Below, piece by piece: positions 57,188 through 64,000 of a stretch of 64,000 nt of DNA; the stretch's first letter is position 1, and each line of letters opens with the position of its first letter. The notes below the pieces were generated by a model, which saw only the letters and a program-made list of their open reading frames with translations, was not told the origin of the DNA and searched no databases. Made by a program: the position numbers and the translations under genes. This DNA is from Rhodamnia argentea (lineage: Eukaryota; Streptophyta; Magnoliopsida; Myrtales; Myrtaceae). Location: positions 33,586,494 to 33,650,493 of the forward strand of contig NC_063152.1 of NCBI RefSeq assembly GCF_020921035.1, given 5' to 3'.

Positions 57188-57720
57188 TTAGGGTGTGTTT
57201 GTTTTAGTGAAAATATTTTATGAGAATTATTCTCACCCGTTTGATTTGTCGAAAATAACAAGTCAACTTAAAATGCTTTTCGGTCAAGGAAAATACTCAT
57301 GCATAAAATTAAGAAACTTTCACAATCTGAAGAGGTGAAAACACTTTCCAAAATTGCTTCTCTCAAATTTTTTAATATTTCATTATTATTTCATTTTTTA
57401 CATTTTAAAATTTTATTATATTTCCTTCTTCTTTTTATTTATATTTTTTCTTTCCCTCGATCTGTGACCAGCCACAAGTGTTGGCCTGCGGGGCTCGACC
57501 TCACCGATGAGCTCGAGCCTTGCTAGATCTCGACGAGTCTCGGCCTTGAGCTCACCGGGCGAGCGACGAGGTAGAAGAAAAAAAGGAAAAAAAATATTTG
57601 AAAATTTAAAAAAAAAATTCTAAGATAAAGTTATGAGAATGAAAACATTTTCCAATTGAGAATCAAATACTAGAAAATGTTTTCGGTCATATGTCACCAA
57701 ACAAAGAAAAACGAACCATT
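57188..57720. repeat. AT-armed repeat with GC core
   Basis: The left part (gtgtgtttgttttagtgaaa) and the right part (tcaccaaacaaagaaaaacg) look inverted relative to each other. A GC-rich piece at 57455-57575 sits between T-rich and A-rich tracts. It resembles the composite repeats at 8264-8990 and 45051-45690. Non-coding. Confidence 0.5.
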
Positions 57721-60694
57721 TTCTTGAAAAATAATTTTTCGAAAATCGTCTTTCTTTTTCGTGGCACTATTAATTATGATGATGCGCGGCAACTTGCCTT
57801 ATCTATTTTCGATAATATTGGGCCTAAAAGTTATTTCCCCGCTTGCTTACAATTCGAAAAGTTTACTTTTAATTCTTAGAATAATGCCGGCCTAGGCGAG
57901 CTCAAGTGATCATATACAGGAGAGGTGGAGCCGAAAAATCATTTGCTCGTACGTGAATTCTTAGCAATCTTCCTCGTGCATTTTATCCCTTGATTGCATG
58001 AGGCTAAGTTGAGTAGGTGGACCGCTTTTTACTAAAACGGATAAATTGAAAAGCATTTTCTTGAAGATGAAATGAATGAACGAAAAATATTTCATCATTC
58101 GTGAAAATGTTTAACGGAAATTTTTTTCATTGAAAATTATTTCGAAACGATGTAGTTTATCGTTTTTAGAAAAAGTAACAAATTTTTGCGAGGAAAAACG
58201 GAGCTGAAAAAGCAGAATATTAATTTCAAAAAAAATAATCCTCGGGCGGTGGCAAATAATCAGCAGTAGTAATACGGAATCCGCGATTGCACGAGTACGA
58301 TTTATGGGATCTATTAGGATGGACGGTGACGATATAGCAAGCTCACGTGATCCCGATGCATGTTAAAACCCACTACCCGGTCGACGGTGATTGGTCTGGC
58401 TACGTTTTAGATCTGGACGGCCGAGGGAAGTGGTGGTCCCACCGGAAGCCGGGGTTGGTATGTTGATAAGGGAGAGGATGTGAGGGCGACGTATGGTCAA
58501 TGATGGGGGCTAGGGCGGGGAAGACCTCCTCTTCACGTGAGAGAAGAAGAATTTCCTGTTTGATCATCCTTCCCCGAGCAAGAGTCAGAAACATATCTAT
58601 TTGAATTCACCTATAGGCTATTCGAAATCTTAGTTAAAGACTGAATTTATTATTTCATGTTTACCCTTCATAAAAAAAAAAATACCAATCGAAGCAAAAG
58701 GTTTTTTCAAATAACGAGGAGTTGGGTCAACTATTCAGTCAAATAATATCACAATTTAATTTTTTTCAATAAATTTATATGTGTATTTGTAAATAATAAT
58801 AATAATAAAAAACCCACGAATAAAAAACAAAAGGAGGGACTCATTTCCTTTTACTTAGACCCGAGAGTTTTTGATATGACCCGTTTATAAAATATTTGGA
58901 CTTGAGTTAAAGTCTTTAAAATGTTTCGTCCGAACTACGAGACGTAAAATTCGAGAATATTCTCTGGAATGAAGGGAAGAAGAAAAATTATTTTTTTTCT
59001 TTAGTTAGGAAGTCGATGATGAGAAAGATAAACTTCACGTCATATTTAAATAGCTACCGCCGAATTGCGAATGACGTTTGATTTGAGTTTAGCCGTTGGT
59101 GTCATAAATAGAGTCGACATATTAGGTGGGCCCCGAGCTTTAGGATCTATTTTATATCTTTGTCCGACTCTGCCCGTTAAAAAGGAAGGGAAGGGAAAAT
59201 TCAAATTCGTCTCTGACGACCCCTCCCACTTGGCCACTACACCCGAGGAACCTCGCATGAGGCTTTAGGCGTGACAAACCCGAGTGGGAGCGAGCATTAT
59301 CATGATACGCATGATCCTCCCATTTTCTCTCTCAACTTCAAAATCATCTCTCTTTCTTCTTAGCACTCCTCTTTTATCCCCGCTCTAACTGGATAACCAT
59401 CACCCAATAACGTTATTAATATCACCCATCTCATAGCCGCATGAACATGTGTTGAGCAATCCGTAACACCCCCACTAATTGTTCTGAAACCCTAGTTCTT
59501 CCCCCCCCTTTCCCTCTCTCATAATTACTCCTTTTTGGCCTCTCTCATACTCTCTACCCTCTCACCGGGGGACTTTGCCGGCACCTCTCACTTCCGCCGA
59601 GTTGTCGTTAACGTTTGGAAGACGACCATCCCGGCGGCAGGGAATTCGTCAGCCAAGCACCTCCGGCACTTGAGCCCCGATGAGCTCTAGGGCCTTGGCC
59701 ACCCTTCTCCACTCATCGTGGCTCTGCGCAAGCGGTCGCCACCGACACGATCCCGGGTTAGAAAACCCGCACCGCCGACACTTCGTAACCCTAGAAATTT
59801 CATGTCGATGGTCTTAGATTGACCCGATGCATTCATAGCTCGCGTAGCCGAACCCTTCCTCGGGAGTTACGTGTATCGTCGAGTAACGACCGCCGTCGAT
59901 TCTGTTCGATTGGTCGAAACGAATTTGAGTTGCTATTGAAGCACCTTCCCTCCATTTGGAACTATGGGATGTACACCAAAATAAGGACTCAATTTCGGTT
60001 TGGGCAGTTAGGATTTCAAAGTTGGGGTTCAATTCGGGATTTAGGGTTTATGTTTGGGCAAATTAAGCTTGAACAATGTCGTTTGTTCTCCACAATCTTG
60101 AGTCGGCCTCCCGTGAGTCACGTTGTCCTCGATTTTTAATATAAAAAAGCCACATCGACTTTCCGGCGAGCCGCGTATGCTTCAAATCGGAATTGGCATT
60201 GAAGTTAATGTTTTTAAAAAAAATTTGGCACTTAAGTGATCGTTTTGAAAGTTTTGACATTAAAATGAGTGTCATACACAAGTTTTAGCACTTATACTGT
60301 ACTTAACCCTAGTAACTAACGAACGTGTAGTGCCATAGTAGATTTTGTACTATGTGAGATTCCCTTTGGAGGGAGGATTCATTTTCTTTGGACATATCTA
60401 ATTCATGGTTTTATTGGACCACCCGAAAACCAGATGGACCGATCCGATCTGGTTTCGGGACTAGCTAGTCCGGTTCTCGATTCTATAATAGGAACCAGAC
60501 CACTAGGAAACCGATCACCCCTAACTCCCAACCCTCTCTTGTCCAAACATAAGCCCCACCTTGAACCAAACTCCAAGTGCTCGATCGAGTTGGTTAATGA
60601 CCTCGAAGCCTCGAAAGCTAATGGCGTCACCATTGAAAATGTGTTTTATAGTTTAATTTGTGAAAGTTGACCTAAGAAAGGGAAAAAGTCACAA
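57721..60694. other. Intergenic DNA with a MITE-like piece
   Basis: A MITE-like AT-rich block related to family A lies at about 58030-58210, ending gaggaaaaacggagc. At 60410-60500 there is a 'ggaacc/ggttcc'-type repeat. The region 59300-60150 has mixed composition and no recognisable gene, although it could hide an old transposon. Confidence 0.35.
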
Positions 60695-61040
60695 AAAGTT
60701 CAAATTATGTCCACTGTGAGTCTGTGATACATTTACCCTAATTTTTTTTTCATGACACCAAAAACCTCATATTTGTACATGTACGACACATTTACTCTCC
60801 TTCAAAATTTCGCCAATGAGGACCGTTAAAAATCCATCTACATGGGCGTCGGAAAGCAAATAATGTCGACATGGGGACCACGTGACTTAAATGAAATAAA
60901 AGCGACGTTGTTTTGACTGAAAAATTATCCAATGGAACCTTGATGAAGGGTAACGTGTAACATAGGTACAAATTTATGATTTTTTATGTCGCAAGAAAAA
61001 TTTAAGATAAATACACGACTATAGACATAATTTAAGGCCT
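60695..61040. repeat. Foldback-like element FB5
   Basis: The left arm (aattatgtccactgtgagtc, acaccaaaaacctcatattt) and right arm (about 60950-61040: cataggtacaaatttatgat, gactatagacataatttaag) are inverted copies. The centre (60825-60930) contains 'gtcgacatggggaccacgtg'. About 345 bases, non-coding. The wording is close to FB2. Confidence 0.6.
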
Positions 61041-61382
61041 TTGATAGCTTTTGCTCCCAATGATTTCGTCCGGCCGCCTAAAATAGTATGTCTTTTTATG
61101 TCGGCGCAAGAGATTATTTCGACAACGGCAATTTTGCTACTGCTTAGCATAATCAAAGGGTACCGATTGCTTCTCCCAAGGTTGGTCCACCGCACTCGTG
61201 TCGGCAGGACATTGTCGTAAATTGCTTTGACAATGGTATTGTTTTTTTCACGAAAGCTCTTCTTTTTTTTCCGCCCACGTTGGAGCAGTAGGGTAAAACG
61301 TGCCAAAAGGGTAAAAATGAAAGATAAAAACAACCCCCCTTACTTTAATAATTACGGGAATTGCAGGCATTGGAGATTATGC

Positions 61383-61389
61383 TATAAAT
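61383..61389 (+). promoter_or_regulatory. TATA box of the PMEI gene
   Basis: TATAAAT in tgctataaatgcac puts the transcription start near 61414, about 60 bases before the expected start codon. Confidence 0.65.
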
Positions 61390-61474
61390 GCACAATTGAA
61401 CTTCTAAGTTCTGTCATCTTCATCCTTAATCTCTTCTGTACTTCCTCTTAACACCCTGCGAAGTTTTTGGCGGT

Positions 61475-62077
61475 CTGAATCGACGGCGAGGCTTGCCCTT
61501 TTTCTTGATATCGTTCCTCTCCACTTATTTTCACGTTACAGTGGCTGCTGCTGCTGATGCTACCGCGAGCCCTTCCGCCGACACGAACTTCGTCGAGTCC
61601 TTGTGCAGCGCTGTGCGGTACCCCACGCTCTGCGTGCGGTCGCTCACGGCCCACGCCTCGGCCATCGAGCAGAGCCCGCTGCAATTGGCCCAGTCCCCCT
61701 TGGCGGAGAGCTTATCCGGGGCTCGGTCCACCAGGCTCCTCTTGGTGAGATCGAACAAGTTTAAGGGCCCGAAGGTGACGGATTACAGAGCTATAAGAGA
61801 ATGCTTTCAATACATGGACGACGCCGTGAACCTGCTCACGAAGTCGGTGAAGGAGATTCAGAGCGCGGCCGAATCGAAAGGCAAGTACTACCGGTGGCAT
61901 GTGAGCAATGCCAAGACTTGGGTCGACTCTGCGGAGCAGGACTCGTACACTTGCTGCGATGGGTACATGGTCGGATTGCAGAATGGCCGGTTGAAGACTT
62001 CGACCCAGTCCCACGTGGCTGATGCCGGACAGCTCACCAGCAACTCGCTCACTCTGATCACGAATTTGAGCCGGTGA
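61475..62077 (+). CDS. Pectin methylesterase inhibitor-like protein, start codon unclear
   Basis: An open frame runs to TGA at 62075-62077. From a CTG at 61475 it gives 200 residues: a basic n-region NRRR, a hydrophobic LPFFLISFLSTYFHVTVAAA signal peptide, and a PMEI domain. The domain has FVESLCSAVRYPTLC, YRAIRECFQYMDDAVNLL, WVDSAEQDSYTCCDG and QLTSNSLTLI. The four family cysteines, plus one extra, are present. PMEI proteins bind pectin methylesterases in the cell wall and block them. No ATG lies in frame between the stop at 61427 and the domain. The first AUG after the TATA-derived start (61557) is in another frame. Either translation starts at CUG or this is a start-lost pseudogene. An unseen upstream exon is less likely because these genes are usually intronless. 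Confidence 0.8.
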   Translation: MNRRRGLPFFLISFLSTYFHVTVAAAADATASPSADTNFVESLCSAVRYPTLCVRSLTAHASAIEQSPLQLAQSPLAESLSGARSTRLLLVRSNKFKGPKVTDYRAIRECFQYMDDAVNLLTKSVKEIQSAAESKGKYYRWHVSNAKTWVDSAEQDSYTCCDGYMVGLQNGRLKTSTQSHVADAGQLTSNSLTLITNLSR

Positions 62078-64000
62078 TGCGATCGAGCGAGCCGAGGCAG
62101 GACATGATATCCTGGTGGTTGCTCCATCTACGAAGCTGTTACCGTATTCCGTAGATCTGGTGTGTACTTGATGGAATTATAATTATGGCCCGTGTGATGT
62201 TATTAATAATGGCTTGACAATTATTATCATACTAAAAAGAAAAACGCATTGACTATGAAAATACTTAATTTTTTTTGTTGTCAGAATGAAAAGACGCAAT
62301 TTAGAAAATACAATTCTTATGTGCTTTGATGGAATACGCCTATTGAAGAGACACGTGTTGATACCCTTAAAAAAAAATCTGGCCCTCTCTCCACCCATAA
62401 GTCATGATGACATAAGGTTGTATATATTCTCTATCAAATAAAACAATAGCGGTAAAGTGAATTAAGGGAGAGAAATCAAAATTCTTCATTGTCTCCTATA
62501 GTCTTTGATGTTATTGCTATGAATCAATGTATGCCTTCATCCTTCTTATCATAAAAATCATGAAGATCAAAGATTTGTTAATGTTGAATTTCCGTGTAAA
62601 GGATTCACATTAAATTGTTAACACTTGATGCACGTACACATGATCTGATATGAAAGTCAATAACTTTGGTCCCGTCGAAACTTTGCTGCCTACTTCGTCA
62701 GAAACGGATGGACATGTAATCAACACGATAAACTTACTTTGGATGAGAACTTCAGTCTATAAGCTTATCCTTTAGTGCGTGCTAATCCGTCTTTTCTATT
62801 AACTCAAACTACCGAGGCTTTTTCGAGAAGAAGAAAGTCTCGCAGACTCGACCATAGCCAACCATCTAAAAGTAGTAGCATCTTAACTCAAGGAATAGCT
62901 AAGCAAGAGAGAGCATCTTTAGACCACATCTCGGTAATGACGAGCCACAGAGTGTTCGAGTCCTCTTCGAGGTATAATATTGAGAATAAAGCTAGCTCTT
63001 GCTTCAAATCTAAAAATCGATGGAATGTGATCTCATAGGCAACTTTTATGAGAGCTGGACCCCATCATTTGTAGAGGGGGAAACTCAATAATGAAACTTA
63101 ATTTCCAAGCGGAAGGAAGGTAAAAAAAAAAATCAACTATTGCAAAAATATCTTTCTTTCTTTTTTTAGTAAGGAGGTCAACCTCAAGTATGAAGGGACA
63201 TTCCCTATCATACAGAAAGTAGGATAAATTTACTAAAAACTTCAGCTTCTTCCCTAGCTAAAGGATCCACCCTGTCTTCCATGTGGGGTGTCTAAAGCCA
63301 TACCTTGTCCGAAGGTGGACATTTGAGTTGATCAAGAATCGCCCTCACAAGGAGGGAAGTTTAAGATGTGATCAAGCGCAACCACGTGGCAACACCCGTA
63401 TATCCGACCCGACCTGACCCGGGTTTGCTTTGTTGTTATAGTCGGTACTCTGTGCCGGGGCTGATCGACTGACTGTTCATTACTCGTGTTAAAAGGGTTT
63501 TTGCTGATTTTTCTCCAAATTCAAGTGGTGTGTTGCCTAAGAAGTAAAACTGAGAAACCCCTCTCAGTTTGTGCCTTTCGTTCATCGCAGTCAACGTCAA
63601 GATAAAGTTCGTCAAAAGTTTTGAGGATGCAGTTTGGCAAATGAGAAGATTAGGACACTGCATGCACCAATTGGGAGCTTCCTCAGAGCATGAAATGGGT
63701 TGGGTCTGTGTGGTGCTTTGCGGAGCTTGATACGATGGACCACGCATGCAGAGAAGAATCGAAAAAATTATCAAAGATCATCATAAATATATTACAATCG
63801 AATCAATTCGGATTTAATTTTTTTTTATTAATTGAATTCTAAACCTTTTGTAATTATGTCGATTCAGTCCATTTGACCGGCCGGCGCCGACATAAACAAT
63901 TGTTAATAATATTTTACCGTATTTCGATTTTTCAATTATTTTATTTTATTTTTGTAAATCTATGTTTTCTATTCTTTTTTGTTAGGGCTGGCAAGAGACC
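62078..64000. other. Intergenic DNA to the window end
   Basis: The 3'UTR of the PMEI gene probably extends to about 62220. Beyond that I see no supported gene. A minus-strand frame of 112 residues (63436-63774) has no motif I know. A single-arm dispersed repeat ('tctaaaccttttgtaattat', 'gtcgattcagtcc') lies at 63790-63915. Confidence 0.35.

Noticed and set aside
62930-62990. tRNA-like 'gttcgagtcc' at the window's right part
   Set aside because: The flanking bases do not form a T-stem, and no acceptor or anticodon stem is found. No tRNA gene was found anywhere in the window.
1-64000. CRISPR arrays, operons, integrated phage or a novel multi-gene system
   Set aside because: The window is plant nuclear DNA with independent, widely spaced genes on both strands. 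No regular direct-repeat array with spacers and no functionally linked cluster is present, apart from the decayed ADH-like copies.

Overview
The window is nuclear DNA of a flowering plant. Genes are split by GT-AG introns, intergenic DNA is AT-rich and full of small repeats, and the proteins are plant types: waxy starch synthase, a CID-type PABP interactor, a GRP7-like RNA-binding protein and a pectin methylesterase inhibitor. Protein sequences look like a woody eudicot. Myrtales (Eucalyptus-like) is my guess from the gene and repeat style and is not proven.

Layout. 1-6.2 kb: FB1, a long inverted-repeat element (902-1753), then a mitochondrial-type ribosomal protein L27 gene (+) with a 3-kb 5'UTR intron. 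6.2-12.6 kb: repeats, including three more foldback-like elements and a GC-rich low-complexity block. 12.7-13.7 kb: a glycine-rich RNA-binding protein (+) whose intron carries a probable second splice donor. 15.1-15.7 kb: a broken PADRE/DUF4228 gene (-). 16.9-18.5 kb: a fossil Copia-like fragment (-). 18.9-28.0 kb: an alcohol dehydrogenase-like cluster made of one intact ten-exon gene (24099-26651, +), an upstream relic carrying two MITEs and a lone relic last exon. 29.1-36.2 kb: PAM2 + two-RRM protein of the CID8-13 group (-) with a 4.4-kb intron. 39.1-40.0 kb: two MITEs of one family. 43.1-44.6 kb: a probably GPI-anchored GH17 beta-1,3-glucanase (-). 47.0-51.8 kb: complete granule-bound starch synthase I gene (-). 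53.5-54.0 kb: probable LTR fossil. 56.0-56.7 kb: an 83-residue conserved plant protein of unknown function (-). 61.4-62.1 kb: a PMEI-type protein (+) with no in-frame ATG where the start should be.

The genes do not form a pathway. They are ordinary neighbouring loci. Two are cell-wall genes (GH17, PMEI), two are RNA-related (GRP, CID), and one each acts in starch synthesis, mitochondrial translation and alcohol or aldehyde metabolism. I found no new gene system. The best leads are the auto-regulation-type intron of the GRP gene, the start-codon loss in the PMEI gene, the ADH relic whose intact paralog acts as an empty site for two MITEs, the 5'UTR architecture of GBSS, and foldback-like elements whose arms are built of short degenerate subrepeats. 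Exon coordinates were worked out by hand from splice sites and reading-frame continuity. In all five multi-exon genes for which I give full exon lists (L27, ADH-like, CID, GBSS, small protein) the exon lengths add up in frame.
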